Shown here in pieces: positions 55,265-64,000 of a stretch of 64,000 nucleotides of DNA (the first letter of the stretch is position 1; each line of letters begins with the position of its first letter). Both the position numbers and the translations under genes were made by a program. The stretch comes from Photobacterium lipolyticum. Lineage in GTDB: Bacteria; Pseudomonadota; Gammaproteobacteria; Enterobacterales; Vibrionaceae. Location of the stretch: NCBI RefSeq assembly GCF_003026475.1, contig NZ_PYMC01000004.1, positions 205,601 through 269,600 of the forward strand. Reading direction: 5' to 3'. The notes beneath the pieces were generated by a model. The model searched no databases and was not told the DNA's origin. It saw nothing but the letters and a program-made list of their open reading frames with translations.

Positions 55265-56713
55265 ATGGATAAGAATAATGCAAACCAAGAAGATAAAGGC
55301 AAGTTCTTCACTAGGTTTAAATTCCCCTCAGCCTACACCATCCTTTTTTTCTTGATAGCAGTAATGGCATTACTGACGTGGATCGTGCCCGCGGGCCAGT
55401 ATGATCGGGTAATGAGCGAAGAGCTCGGACGGGAAATCCCGATAACCGGTACTTACAAACAGGTTGAAAGCAACCCACAAGGCATCGTTGATGTGCTCAT
55501 GGCTCCCATTGATGGGTTGTACGATCACGAAAGTTATGAAGCCGCAGCCATTGACGTATCCCTATTCATTCTGATTATTGGCGGTTTTCTTGGCTTGGTG
55601 GCGAAGACAGGGGCGATTGATGCCGGTATTGAACGGGTCACGACTCACCTCGAAGGTCGCGAAGAGTGGATGATCCCCATTTTGATGGCTTTGTTTGCTG
55701 CTGGCGGAACAATTTATGGTATGGCGGAAGAATCATTACCTTTCTACACACTATTGGTACCGGTAATGATGGCCGCTCGCTTTGACCCGGTTGTTGCCGC
55801 CGCGACAATCCTGCTCGGAGCCGGTATCGGAACCCTGGGTTCGACCATCAATCCATTCGCAACAGTTATCGCTGCTAATGCCGCCGGGATCCCGTTTACC
55901 GATGGGATCGGACTACGCATAGTTATCCTGGTGGTCGGCTGGCTTATTTGTGTGGGCTACGTTATGCGCTATGCCAAGATGGTGCGTGCCGACCACAGTA
56001 AATCCATCGTTTTTGATAAATACGAAGAAGACATGGAGCACTTTCTCGGCAACAAGGAAGGTCAGGACATACTGGAACTGACTACCACCCGAAAAGTGAT
56101 CCTAATCATCTTCGGAGCGGCTTTCGGCGTAATGATCTACGGCGTGGCGGTATTGGGATGGTGGATGGCTGAAATTTCCGCGATGTTCTTGGCTGCAACG
56201 ATTATTATCGGCCTTGTAGCACGAATGAGTGAAGAAGAGCTAACCACAAGCTTTATCGAGGGGGCTCGAGACCTGTTGGGCGTTGCTCTAATCATAGGTA
56301 TCGCTCGGGGGATTGTGGTGGTGATGGATCGCGGGATGATCACGGATACCATTCTCAATGCAGCAGAACATGCCGTTACAGGCTTATCAACCATTGTATT
56401 CATAAATGTCATGTACTGGTTGGAAGTTTTATTATCATTCCTAGTGCCCTCTTCATCCGGCTTGGCAGTACTGACAATGCCCATCATGTCGCCGTTAGCT
56501 GATTTTGCAGGCGTTAACCGTGATTTAGTTGTCACGGCTTATCAGTCTGCATCTGGTATTGTCAACCTGATGACTCCGACCTCGGCGGTTGTTATGGGAG
56601 GCTTGGCCATTGCCCGCGTCCCCTATGTCCGCTGGGTAAAATGGGTGGCGCCACTATTGTTGATCCTGACCATTTTTATCATGGTAATGTTAAGTATCGG
56701 GGCCATACTTTAA
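55265..56713 (+). CDS. arcD: YfcC-family arginine/ornithine antiporter
   Basis: About 482 residues from ATG 55265 (AAGGAAAAGAGA upstream). Eleven to thirteen hydrophobic helices. The family is the YfcC/DcuC-like carriers: WIVPAGQYDRV, GGTIYGMAEESLPFY, GAGIGTLGSTINPFA and VPSSSGLAVLTMPIMSPLAD. Together with arcA, arcC and arcB it should exchange arginine for ornithine. It is unrelated in sequence to the APC-type ArcD of Pseudomonas, so the symbol rests on context. Confidence 0.82.
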   Translation: MDKNNANQEDKGKFFTRFKFPSAYTILFFLIAVMALLTWIVPAGQYDRVMSEELGREIPITGTYKQVESNPQGIVDVLMAPIDGLYDHESYEAAAIDVSLFILIIGGFLGLVAKTGAIDAGIERVTTHLEGREEWMIPILMALFAAGGTIYGMAEESLPFYTLLVPVMMAARFDPVVAAATILLGAGIGTLGSTINPFATVIAANAAGIPFTDGIGLRIVILVVGWLICVGYVMRYAKMVRADHSKSIVFDKYEEDMEHFLGNKEGQDILELTTTRKVILIIFGAAFGVMIYGVAVLGWWMAEISAMFLAATIIIGLVARMSEEELTTSFIEGARDLLGVALIIGIARGIVVVMDRGMITDTILNAAEHAVTGLSTIVFINVMYWLEVLLSFLVPSSSGLAVLTMPIMSPLADFAGVNRDLVVTAYQSASGIVNLMTPTSAVVMGGLAIARVPYVRWVKWVAPLLLILTIFIMVMLSIGAIL

Positions 56714-56738
56714 ATCTCAGCAACTAGCCCAAAACCAC

Positions 56739-56760
56739 AATGCTGTCGCATGACAGCGTT
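56739..56760 (+). promoter_or_regulatory. Intercistronic hairpin between arcD and arcC
   Basis: AATGCTGTC-GCAT-GACAGCGTT forms a 9-bp stem with one wobble pair. No T-tract follows. It may stabilise or process the arc mRNA. Confidence 0.4.
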
Positions 56761-56834
56761 GATTTCACGTTCGCACCATCAGGCATAACCCTGATATAAA
56801 TCAGTATTAATGAACCGAAAATAAGGTGAACACG

Positions 56835-57746
56835 ATGAGCAAGCAAACGGTTGTTGTCGCATTAGGCGGTAATGCTATGTTGCGTCGTGGCGAACCACTC
56901 GAAGCCGACATCCAGCGCCGTAACATCGCCAAGGCTGCCAAAGCCATTGCTGAGTTCGGCAAAGAATATAATGTGGTTCTTGTTCACGGTAATGGCCCGC
57001 AAGTGGGCCTGCTGGCCCTGCAGGGGCTGGCCTATAAAGAAGTTGGGCCGTACCCGTTAGATGTTCTAGGCTCAGAAACCCAGGGCATGATCGGCTATAT
57101 GCTGATGCAGGAGCTTAAGAATTTATTACCGGATCAACATATTTCCTGCATGTTAACCCAAATGAGTGTCAACCCGGACGACCCTGCCTTTGCCAACCCT
57201 AGCAAGCCTATTGGGCCGGTTTATGATGATTTCGAAGCCCATGAACTGGCAAAAAAACACCACTGGACAGTAAAGCCTGACGGCCAATACTTCCGCCGTG
57301 TAGTGCCTAGTCCGAAGCCAACAGGCATTATTGAAAATGATGCCATCAATGCCCTGATAGACCGTGAACATCTTGTCATCTGTACCGGAGGTGGAGGCAT
57401 TCCGGTTAAATACATAAATGGCAAACTAGTAGGGGTGGAAGCGGTAATTGATAAAGATATGTCAGCAGCCTTCTTGGCAAAGCAACTCAAAGCCGATGCC
57501 TTGCTGATCCTGACCGATACAAATGCGGTCTATCTGGATTGGGGGACACCAAACCAGAGAGCACTGCGCAGAACCACGCCCGCTGAGCTTGCCCAGTATG
57601 ATTTTGATGTCGGCTCTATGGGGCCCAAAATCGAAGCCTCCTGCGACTTCATCAATCAAGGCGGTAAGCTGGTAGGTATCGGCGCGCTTGAAGATGGCCT
57701 ACACATTCTAAAGGGTGAAGCCGGCACAAATATTAACGCAGAATAA
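56835..57746 (+). CDS. arcC: Carbamate kinase
   Basis: About 303 residues from ATG 56835 (AAGGTG upstream; the frame could begin at GTG 56826). It makes ATP from carbamoyl phosphate and ADP. Family blocks are VVALGGNAMLRRGEP, VLVHGNGPQVGLLALQG, RRVVPSPKPTGIIE, VICTGGGGIPV and GSMGPKIEASCDFI. Third gene of the arc operon. Confidence 0.95.
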   Translation: MSKQTVVVALGGNAMLRRGEPLEADIQRRNIAKAAKAIAEFGKEYNVVLVHGNGPQVGLLALQGLAYKEVGPYPLDVLGSETQGMIGYMLMQELKNLLPDQHISCMLTQMSVNPDDPAFANPSKPIGPVYDDFEAHELAKKHHWTVKPDGQYFRRVVPSPKPTGIIENDAINALIDREHLVICTGGGGIPVKYINGKLVGVEAVIDKDMSAAFLAKQLKADALLILTDTNAVYLDWGTPNQRALRRTTPAELAQYDFDVGSMGPKIEASCDFINQGGKLVGIGALEDGLHILKGEAGTNINAE

Positions 57747-57820
57747 CGACAACTGTTCACTGAATCGCTACTCAGGCCATTAATGCCTGGTAGGTTAGCG
57801 AGATTTAAGAGGATAACCCA

Positions 57821-58825
57821 ATGGCTTTCAACCTTCGCAATCGTAATTTCCTAAAACTATTAGATTTTACCCCTCGTGAAATTCAGCATCTCCTCGAGTT
57901 GTCTGCAGAGCTGAAAAAAGCGAAATACTCTGGTTACGAGCAGCCACGGCTGACAGGCAAAAATATTGCTTTGATTTTTGAAAAATCGTCAACACGGACT
58001 CGCTGTGCATTTGAAGTGGCCGCCTACGATCAGGGTGCAAAAGTTTCTTACCTGGGGCCATCAGGATCACAAATTGGTCATAAAGAATCAATGAAAGATA
58101 CGGCTCGTGTATTGGGCCGTATGTATGATGGCATCGAGTATCGTGGGTTTGGCCAGGAAATCGTTGAAGAGTTAGGAGCATACGCTGGTGTACCAGTGTG
58201 GAATGGCCTGACCGACGAATTCCACCCGACTCAAATATTGGCCGACTTCCTGACGATGCAAGAACATAGTCGTGGTAAGCCGCTACATAAAACTACATTT
58301 GCTTATTTAGGTGATGCACGAAACAACATGGGTAACTCCTTGATGGTTGGTGCTGCGAAAATGGGGATGGACATTCGCCTTGTTGCCCCCAAAACATTTT
58401 GGCCAGAGGCCGATCTGGTAGCACAATGCCAAGACATTGCGAAACACACGGGGGCAAAAATCACGTTAACGGATAAGGTAAAAGAAGGAGTAAAAGGCTG
58501 TGACTTCCTATACACCGACGTCTGGGTCTCCATGGGAGAATCAAAAGATGCATGGGATGAGCGCGTAAAACTCATGACCCCCTATCAAATTAACATGGAT
58601 ATCATCAAGGCAACGGGCAACCCTCATGTGAAATTCATGCACTGCTTGCCAGCATTCCACAACGATGAAACCACGGTGGGGGCAGAAGTTGCGGAAAAAT
58701 ACAACATGAAAGGCCTGGAAGTGACAGAAGACGTATTTGAATCTGAATATTCAATTGTTTTTGATGAGGCAGAAAACCGCATGCATACTATCAAAGCAAT
58801 TATGGTCGCAACGTTGGGTGACTAA
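57821..58825 (+). CDS. arcB: Ornithine carbamoyltransferase, catabolic
   Basis: A 334-residue enzyme splitting citrulline to ornithine and carbamoyl phosphate. The carbamoyl-phosphate site [19 protein letters not shown], the [13 protein letters not shown] block, [13 protein letters not shown] and [11 protein letters not shown] are complete. The place after arcA-arcD-arcC indicates the catabolic role. AAGAGGATAA precedes the ATG. No terminator is seen; its stop overlaps the end of an integrase-like remnant on the other strand. Confidence 0.93.
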   Translation: MAFNLRNRNFLKLLDFTPREIQHLLELSAELKKAKYSGYEQPRLTGKNIALIFEKSSTRTRCAFEVAAYDQGAKVSYLGPSGSQIGHKESMKDTARVLGRMYDGIEYRGFGQEIVEELGAYAGVPVWNGLTDEFHPTQILADFLTMQEHSRGKPLHKTTFAYLGDARNNMGNSLMVGAAKMGMDIRLVAPKTFWPEADLVAQCQDIAKHTGAKITLTDKVKEGVKGCDFLYTDVWVSMGESKDAWDERVKLMTPYQINMDIIKATGNPHVKFMHCLPAFHNDETTVGAEVAEKYNMKGLEVTEDVFESEYSIVFDEAENRMHTIKAIMVATLGD

Positions 58826-59052
58826 TTGGTCTGATTTAGCGCGGTTTTAAACCAGGGAAATATCCGGGAGGTTGTTTCCCCTATCAATCTTCTGACCGAT
58901 GTGGCCAAAACCAAATTTCGGGTAACAGCCTCCTCCAGCCTTTTGATCAGAAGGCTGATTTTGAGATGCCTAGGGTAACCTAAATGGACAAGATCCCTAG
59001 GCATCACGGTGCGAAAATAGTAAACACCACAGGTTTCTTTGAGCAAGTACAT
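58822..59052 (-). pseudogene. Truncated phage-type integrase, N-terminal part
   Basis: About 76 residues from ATG 59052: MYLLKETCGVYYFRTVMPRD then HLKISLLIKRLEEAVTRN. This is the arm-type DNA-binding start of tyrosine recombinases (YLxxRxGxYYFRxxxPxDL … SLxTxxxxEAxxxA). The core and catalytic domains are missing; the frame stops where it meets the arcB end. It suggests a mobile element once ended beside arcB. Confidence 0.6.
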
Positions 59053-59097
59053 ATGTCGGTTTTGTCGCAGGACTATCAAACCCGGCAATGCCGGCAC

Positions 59098-59414
59098 TGG
59101 CCGCTAGTTAGAGCACTTTCATATAAAATAATACTGTATAAATACGGCTCTGTTGTACTTCTGTGTTGTATTGCTCTAACAAACATACGCACGTCCCTTT
59201 TCTTGTTAGTGCAATCATTCATAAGCTGTTAATCCGTTTACGATACATTTGCTAGTTGCTAGTGACCGATTCGCAATGCTTGGACACTCCCAGAGCGAGC
59301 GTTAGCAATATTTTTTCGTATTTAACCATGGTGCAATTAATCCTGCAGCCTAGATTTATCTCTGCTGCTAATGTAGCGTGCCTTATTAAACGAAACTCAT
59401 ATTGAAGGCGATAA
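59098..59414. other. Gene-free stretch before the MerR gene
   Basis: No coding frame, RNA gene or repeat could be supported here. The last 20 bases contain the GAAGGCGAT ribosome site for the MerR gene. Confidence 0.5.
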
Positions 59415-59771
59415 ATGAACATTAGAGAGATTTCAGGCTTGGTTGGTGTATCCGCTCATACACTTCGGTATTATGAAAAAATCGGATTACTTAAAGAGGT
59501 TCGTCGCAATTCCAGTGGACACCGGTTTTATACCTCCAGGGATTTGGAGTGGGTAAAATTTATAGTTAGGCTGAAAGAGACAGGGATGCAACTTGAAAAA
59601 ATTACAGCGTATGCAGATTTACGAGAGTTGGGAGATAGCACTTTACAGCAACGTCAGAAGCTTCTCGAAGAACACCGTATTAGACTAAATTCAGTGATTG
59701 AATCTCAGTTAAACCACCTCAAAGCTTTGGATCAAAAAATCACCTACTACAAAGAAAAAATATCTTCTTGA
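59415..59771 (+). CDS. MerR-family regulator
   Basis: A 118-residue regulator. The winged helix-turn-helix is MNIREISGLVGVSAHTLRYY followed by EKIGLLKEVRRNSSGHRFY, then the helix pair and a long coiled-coil dimerisation helix (about 80-116). There is no metal-binding cysteine set, so an organic or redox ligand is more likely. The gene is followed by a promoter of exact MerR geometry driving the next gene, so the target is the adjacent decarboxylase-like protein. Confidence 0.9.
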   Translation: MNIREISGLVGVSAHTLRYYEKIGLLKEVRRNSSGHRFYTSRDLEWVKFIVRLKETGMQLEKITAYADLRELGDSTLQQRQKLLEEHRIRLNSVIESQLNHLKALDQKITYYKEKISS

Positions 59772-59798
59772 CTTAGAGTTAACTCTAACTAGTAGTCT
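59768..59798 (+). promoter_or_regulatory. MerR-type promoter and operator
   Basis: The -35 TTGACT (59768-59773) and -10 TAGTCT (59793-59798) are separated by 19 bp. A perfect 16-bp palindrome, TTAGAGTTAACTCTAA (59773-59788), sits at the 5' side of the spacer. This is the layout MerR regulators need to twist the DNA and activate. The -35 overlaps the merR stop codon. Confidence 0.8.
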
Positions 59799-59830
59799 TC
59801 TGTAACCGATTGATACAGGAGATTTATTAC

Positions 59831-60211
59831 ATGGGTAACACAAGATATGAAATTGGGTTTGAGCAATTGTCTCAAATTGATGGTGAGGCTGGGCATAAGG
59901 TTATCGAAAGCCTTAAGGAAGTCTGTCCTGATTTAGCCAAGTTCACAATAGAATATCCATTTGGTGATATCTATAGTCGTAGCGGACTTGATTTAAAGTC
60001 TCGTGAAATTACTACCGTCGCAGCGTTAACCGCTTTGGGAAACTGTCAGCCACAATTAAAGGTTCATTTACACGCGGCATTGAACGTTGGCTGTACTGAA
60101 GAGGAGATCAAAGAAGTGGTATTGCAAATGTCAGTATATGCAGGATTTCCAGCTGCATTGAATGGTATGTATGCTGTTAAAGATGTATTGGAAGAACGTC
60201 GAACCGGTTAG
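59831..60211 (+). CDS. Carboxymuconolactone decarboxylase/AhpD-fold protein
   Basis: About 126 residues from ATG 59831 (AGGAGATT upstream). The CMD fold is seen in YPFGDIYSRSGLDLKSREI, ALTALGNCQPQLKVHLHAAL and GCTEEEIKEVVLQMSVYAGFP. It has single cysteines in LGNCQ and NVGCTEEE, not the CxxC of AhpD. Members are decarboxylases or antioxidant proteins. Control by the adjacent MerR protein suggests an inducible detoxification role, which is inference. Confidence 0.87.
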   Translation: MGNTRYEIGFEQLSQIDGEAGHKVIESLKEVCPDLAKFTIEYPFGDIYSRSGLDLKSREITTVAALTALGNCQPQLKVHLHAALNVGCTEEEIKEVVLQMSVYAGFPAALNGMYAVKDVLEERRTG

Positions 60212-60518
60212 CTTCCGATTTTTCACTTGTAACAATAGCGAGTTTCAAAGCCCTCTCGCCTTGAAGATACCGCTGGTGATTTGCTTTACCTGAGGTACCT
60301 TCAAGCAAAAAACAGAGTCAAAAATCTAACAAACTTTTGCCCCTTTTCTTGTTTTAGTCATCACTCATTCATATCCGAGCAACGGGACTTTTCCTAAATT
60401 TCTCTAATATAAGAAGTGACCAAACCAATCACACATATTCCAACAAGCGATTAGTCATTTAGCTATGCTGATGTGATACTATTTGTTCACCAGAGAATGA
60501 ATGTCCCTAATATTCTAG

Positions 60519-60900
60519 CGCGGGGGCGGCAACCGCCCGATAACTGAGCATGACACTGAACAAGGGTAAGTGCAAAGTTAACCAGTGAGATCTTATTCAG
60601 CCTTGCTAAATCCAATACCCACGCAAAATAGAGGGAAACAAATGTCTATTCATATTTTGATATATACATTTAATACTTATTCATAAAAACAATGCATCAT
60701 ATAGTATATAAACTGACTGCATTTGAGGTGTCGCTGAAGTTGAAAGGGACTATTGAGCAACCAGTTACGATCTAATGAGGTGGTGCCCCATATGTCGGCG
60801 TCACTTCCACCCATAGAGTACAAACTGAGCATGGTGGAATGCCATCTTTGTGCTCATGAAAGAGAGACGCACGGAAGTTAACCAATGCGATAGTCTCTAT
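60519..60900 (+). ncRNA. Repeated structured segment upstream of the EAL-HDOD gene, possible RNA
   Basis: Two segments share AACTGAGCATG (60542 and 60823) and, exactly 300 bases apart, AAGTTAACCARTGMGAT (60575 and 60875). The first is preceded by a GGGCGG-CAA-CCGCCC hairpin. The second folds into AGAGACGCA pairing with TGCG and GTCTCT around the AAGTTAACC loop. The conserved core of GEMM-I c-di-GMP riboswitches is not seen. The rest of 60212-61013 contains no gene. Confidence 0.3.
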
Positions 60901-61013
60901 ATTAATTAAATGGTGCAACTTCATAGTTCTCTTTAATAAATAATCTCAATATTTATAATTTCAAATATGTACTTTACAGTACTGAATTAGATTGTTTCAG
61001 GAATTAACAAAAC

Positions 61014-62222
61014 ATGTATTCATACGTTGCCAGGCAACCGATTCTAGATGCGAATAAAAACACGATTGGCTATGAACTGTTGTTTCGTGATGGCCCGAAA
61101 AATTCGTTTCCCGATATGGAAGCTGAGCATGCAACCAGCCGCCTGCTATCGGATCATTTTATGAATTCATGTTTCAATGCGACAGGGAACAAACTTGCTT
61201 TCGTCAACTTTCCATACAGCAGCATAATTAGGCTCATACCGACTTTACTCCCCAGAGATAAACTTATTGTCGAAATCCTAGAAGATTGCGAACCGACAGA
61301 TGAACTGTTACAAGCGGTAGTGACCCTTTCTAAAAAAGGCTACAAACTGGCCCTCGATGATTTTATTCCCGACTCTCGCTGGAAGCATTTTCTGCCTTAC
61401 ATCAACATCATTAAGTTTGATATTCGAGTTGTCCCACTGGAAAAGGCAAAGGGTTTTATTAATCGTTGCCTCAGTTATAAGATCAAATTCTTAGCCGAAA
61501 AAGTAGAAACTTACGAAGAATTTCAGCAGGCAAAAGAAATTGGTTTTGATTACTTTCAAGGTTATTTCTTCAGTAGGCCAGAAATGCTACAACAACGGGT
61601 CATCGAACCATCGGAACTGGTCATTATGCAACTGTGTAAAGAGGTTTCGACTCCTGAACTGAACTATGCAGCGATAGAGAAATTGATAGTTAGCGATGTT
61701 TCTTTATCTTATAAACTTCTTATATATGTAAATGCATCATCTTCCATTACTAAAGCAATTACCTCCTTTAAACATGCACTGATTTATTTAGGGCAGGATA
61801 AGTTGCACCTATTTATCTATTTAATGACCGCGGCTCATGCCTGCCAACATAAACCTCAATCTTTATATGTTTTGTCTCTCCAACGAGCGCGAATTTGTGA
61901 ACAGCTCGTTGCTAAAGGATCATTTAAAACAGAACCTAGCCAAGCTTTTATAATGGGACTCTTCTCTTTGTTGGGTTCTTTGCTTGATCAACCTCTGTCT
62001 CTGCTTCTAACCCATTTGCCTCTTAGTGACGAACTGAAATTGGCACTGAACGAAGGCAAAGGACAACTTGGTTATCTGCTAAGTGCAGTAAAAGCTTATG
62101 AGAAAGCTGATTGGGAAGAAGTCAATTACTATTGTAAAGTACTCGATATTTCAGAAGAACTCATCGCCAGTCAATATGCTGAGTCTGTCAAATGGAGCGA
62201 TAATTTTACCATCGATAGTTGA
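61014..62222 (+). CDS. EAL-HDOD (YuxH/CdgJ-like) signalling protein
   Basis: A 402-residue cytoplasmic protein. The N-terminal half is an EAL-type fold: QPILDANKNTIGYELLFRDG (EAL changed to ELL), FVNFP, VEILED, LALDDF, IKFDIR, LAEKVET and FQGYFFSRPE, so most metal- and substrate-binding residues remain. The C-terminal half (about 205-390) is an HDOD domain. Homologues such as CdgJ of V. cholerae affect motility through c-di-GMP. Activity here is plausible but the changed first motif and DDFIPD make it uncertain. Confidence 0.83.
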   Translation: MYSYVARQPILDANKNTIGYELLFRDGPKNSFPDMEAEHATSRLLSDHFMNSCFNATGNKLAFVNFPYSSIIRLIPTLLPRDKLIVEILEDCEPTDELLQAVVTLSKKGYKLALDDFIPDSRWKHFLPYINIIKFDIRVVPLEKAKGFINRCLSYKIKFLAEKVETYEEFQQAKEIGFDYFQGYFFSRPEMLQQRVIEPSELVIMQLCKEVSTPELNYAAIEKLIVSDVSLSYKLLIYVNASSSITKAITSFKHALIYLGQDKLHLFIYLMTAAHACQHKPQSLYVLSLQRARICEQLVAKGSFKTEPSQAFIMGLFSLLGSLLDQPLSLLLTHLPLSDELKLALNEGKGQLGYLLSAVKAYEKADWEEVNYYCKVLDISEELIASQYAESVKWSDNFTIDS

Positions 62223-62463
62223 GTAAATTAATCAAGAAACAGTGCCTTTTGCAGTCATAAAGTTATTTTGTTCAGGGTATTATTAATGCTGATCAATTTT
62301 TTATTGCAACTATTAAAGTAATAAAATCAAACTAACACAGATAGGTTGGCAACGTGTTATTGTGAATTTCATGTGATTACTTTGGTACTAATGCAACAGA
62401 ATTAGATGTGTTAGACATGCAAATATATGTTGTGAGTAGTTATTAACTAAAAAACTGTCAAGT

Positions 62464-63813
62464 ATGACGAAATTAATCATTCAAAAATATATCTCAGCCA
62501 AGTCAGTAATTTCTATCATCTCCTGGCTTTTCCTCACCATGGCAATTGCCGTGGTGGGCAGCTTGTACTATTTCCTAAGATCGTTAGATAGCCTTGCCGC
62601 GACAGAAATCAGTCAACGAATGAATTTGGCTCTCAAAATCGAAAATCAGCATAGACAAGAGCTGCTCGAAGAGTACTCATATTGGGATGAGGCTTACGAG
62701 AAGATTGTTGTAGAACATGATGCTCAATGGATTGAAAATAATTCGGGAGATTACCTTCTAGATAATAACGGCTTTGACTTTAGCATTGCTGTCGAACAGG
62801 GAGAGAAAGCGGCCTACTTGACAAAAAATGAAGATGCACAACGACTTAATTTTGACGAAATTATGGATCAAGGCCTCGCGGAGCTGATGAGTATGTCTGG
62901 AACATTAAGCACGGATACCCAAACGGTAAGCGGCTACTTGCTTCTTGATGAGAGTCTCTATTTTGTAGTAGGTGGCCCCTTCATTGATGAGGGAACAGGG
63001 ACACCTAGAGCTGGCTCTTACTTGGCGCTAGGCACACGGATGGATTACGAGTACCAAAACATGCTCGCTACCAACTATCAGTTGTTTGAATTGAAGCTCG
63101 ACTTGAGCATAAAAAATCAAGCTAATAGCATGACGTTGCGCTCCCCAATGGGTAATCAAATTGGTACCTTTTCATGGAAACCTTACTCACCTAGCAGGAA
63201 TATTATCCCCGCTATAACCCTAGTCATTATTGCCTTCTTTCTGGTAACAACCCTTGTCACTCGACATATTCTACAAAAAGAACAAGCCAATAGAGCGACA
63301 TATGAAAACAAACTCTATTTCGAAGCCACCAGAGACTCGCTCACGAAGATCAATAATCGAAGATACTTTATGGAAATAGGGTACAAAGAGTTCCATTTAT
63401 ACAAACTACTGGAGAGACTTTTCACCGTTGTTGTTCTCGATATTGACCATTTTAAGGAGATTAATGACAACTATGGACATCGAGTCGGTGATAAAGCGCT
63501 AGTGCACTTCACCAAGCTTTGCTGTCAAGAACTTAGAGAATCAGATATTTTCGGAAGAATCGGGGGAGAAGAATTTGCCATCGTTCTGCCTAATACCAGT
63601 ATTAAGACTGCTGCTGAGGTGGCTAACCGCATCCGAACCTTGGTTATAGAAAACCCGTTGCATGTTGATAATAATACCATCCAGATAACGGTAAGTGCTG
63701 GCATAGCGGCGCTAAATAAACAAGCGCACTTTGAAGTATTGCTCGATCAAGCAGATAAAGCCCTGTACCAAGCGAAAGGGAGTGGACGAAATCGGGTCAT
63801 GCTTTATAACTAA
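62464..63813 (+). CDS. Membrane diguanylate cyclase with CHASE4 sensor
   Basis: A 449-residue protein: membrane helix (about 15-40), periplasmic CHASE4-type domain with EEYSYWDEAYEK, second helix (about 245-268), then GGDEF. The cyclase keeps DIDHFKEINDNYGHRVGD, the active site GRIGGEEFAIVLP and, five residues before it, RESD, a complete RxxD inhibitory site. It should make c-di-GMP from GTP and be product-inhibited. It follows the EAL-HDOD gene by 241 bp without an obvious shared promoter. Confidence 0.9.
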   Translation: MTKLIIQKYISAKSVISIISWLFLTMAIAVVGSLYYFLRSLDSLAATEISQRMNLALKIENQHRQELLEEYSYWDEAYEKIVVEHDAQWIENNSGDYLLDNNGFDFSIAVEQGEKAAYLTKNEDAQRLNFDEIMDQGLAELMSMSGTLSTDTQTVSGYLLLDESLYFVVGGPFIDEGTGTPRAGSYLALGTRMDYEYQNMLATNYQLFELKLDLSIKNQANSMTLRSPMGNQIGTFSWKPYSPSRNIIPAITLVIIAFFLVTTLVTRHILQKEQANRATYENKLYFEATRDSLTKINNRRYFMEIGYKEFHLYKLLERLFTVVVLDIDHFKEINDNYGHRVGDKALVHFTKLCCQELRESDIFGRIGGEEFAIVLPNTSIKTAAEVANRIRTLVIENPLHVDNNTIQITVSAGIAALNKQAHFEVLLDQADKALYQAKGSGRNRVMLYN

Positions 63814-63887
63814 TGGGTTTAGGGTAGTGAGAAGCCGATTTTCCCCACCTACAACTTGATGTTCTGATAACCAGTCCGGGATCATTA

Positions 63888-63901
63888 GACCATATATGGT
63901 C
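63888..63901. repeat. Perfect 14-bp palindrome
   Basis: GACCATATATGGTC lies 74 bp after the cyclase stop inside a larger CCGGGA…TCCCGG inverted repeat (about 63876-63910). It may be a hairpin terminator without a T-tract or an operator for a gene beyond the right edge. Confidence 0.4.
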
Positions 63902-64000
63902 ACCTCCCGGCTTGCAAGGCATCTGGTTCAATAAAAGGGACAGGTTGGCTTCCATATATCCGGCCTGTATATGAGATTATCATCTCTGGCCTTGATGAGA

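Noticed and set aside
60861..60900. A GEMM-I c-di-GMP riboswitch
   Set aside because: GAAAGAGAGACGCA looks similar to part of the motif, but the GCACAGGGCAAACC-like half and the receptor pairing are missing.

Overview
The window looks like chromosome from a marine gammaproteobacterium of the Vibrionaceae (Vibrio/Photobacterium/Grimontia type). The evidence is a syp-type polysaccharide locus, an ectABC-ask ectoine operon, a stand-alone Vibrio-type second EF-G, a TorS/TorT pair, a CdgJ/YuxH-like EAL-HDOD protein and short Vibrionaceae-style inverted-repeat elements. All assignments come from reading the sequence; no database search was run.

Layout. (1) 1-17.8 kb, minus strand: a complete-looking exopolysaccharide locus whose gene types match the Vibrio fischeri syp genes H-I-J-K-L-M-N-O-P-Q-R followed by A-B-C-D, a permuted order (A-D usually precede H-R). 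Four good sigma-54 (-24/-12) promoters precede the H-, I-, M- and A-like genes, so one enhancer-binding activator, not in this window, probably drives the whole locus. The A-like STAS protein keeps Ser56. The D-like kinase has lost its Walker A lysine. A PhnD-like periplasmic protein follows and runs off the left edge. (2) 17.9-27 kb: rhodanese, nucleotidyltransferase, aldo/keto reductase, S4 RNA-binding protein, RIO kinase, fusA2 and a C69 dipeptidase. (3) 27.1-33.8 kb: PAS remnant and repeats, torS/torT, mgsA, a 266-bp MITE and an oxidoreductase.

(4) 33.8-38.1 kb: an island-like segment holding an M28 peptidase lipoprotein and a chemoreceptor. It is bracketed by two different decayed IS6-type remnants and, outside these, by 97-bp direct repeats of the 3' end of a helicase IV gene; the left repeat is an orphan copy. 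(5) 38-48.2 kb: helicase IV, YccS, a frameshifted secreted AGE-like protein, and ectA-ectB-ectC-ask. (6) 48.2-53.2 kb: a possible IS remnant, a small membrane protein and a tight pstSCAB-like operon ending in a HAD phosphatase gene. (7) 53.3-58.8 kb: the arginine deiminase system (ArgR-type regulator, arcA, a YfcC-type arcD, arcC, arcB), then an integrase remnant.

(8) 59.4-64 kb: a MerR-regulated carboxymuconolactone decarboxylase with a textbook 19-bp-spacer promoter, an 800-bp region with repeated stem-loops, and an EAL-HDOD protein followed by a CHASE4-GGDEF diguanylate cyclase. The polysaccharide locus and c-di-GMP genes suggest a biofilm or host-associated lifestyle. Ectoine synthesis, arginine fermentation and TorS/T-type sensing fit marine, variably oxygenated habitats.
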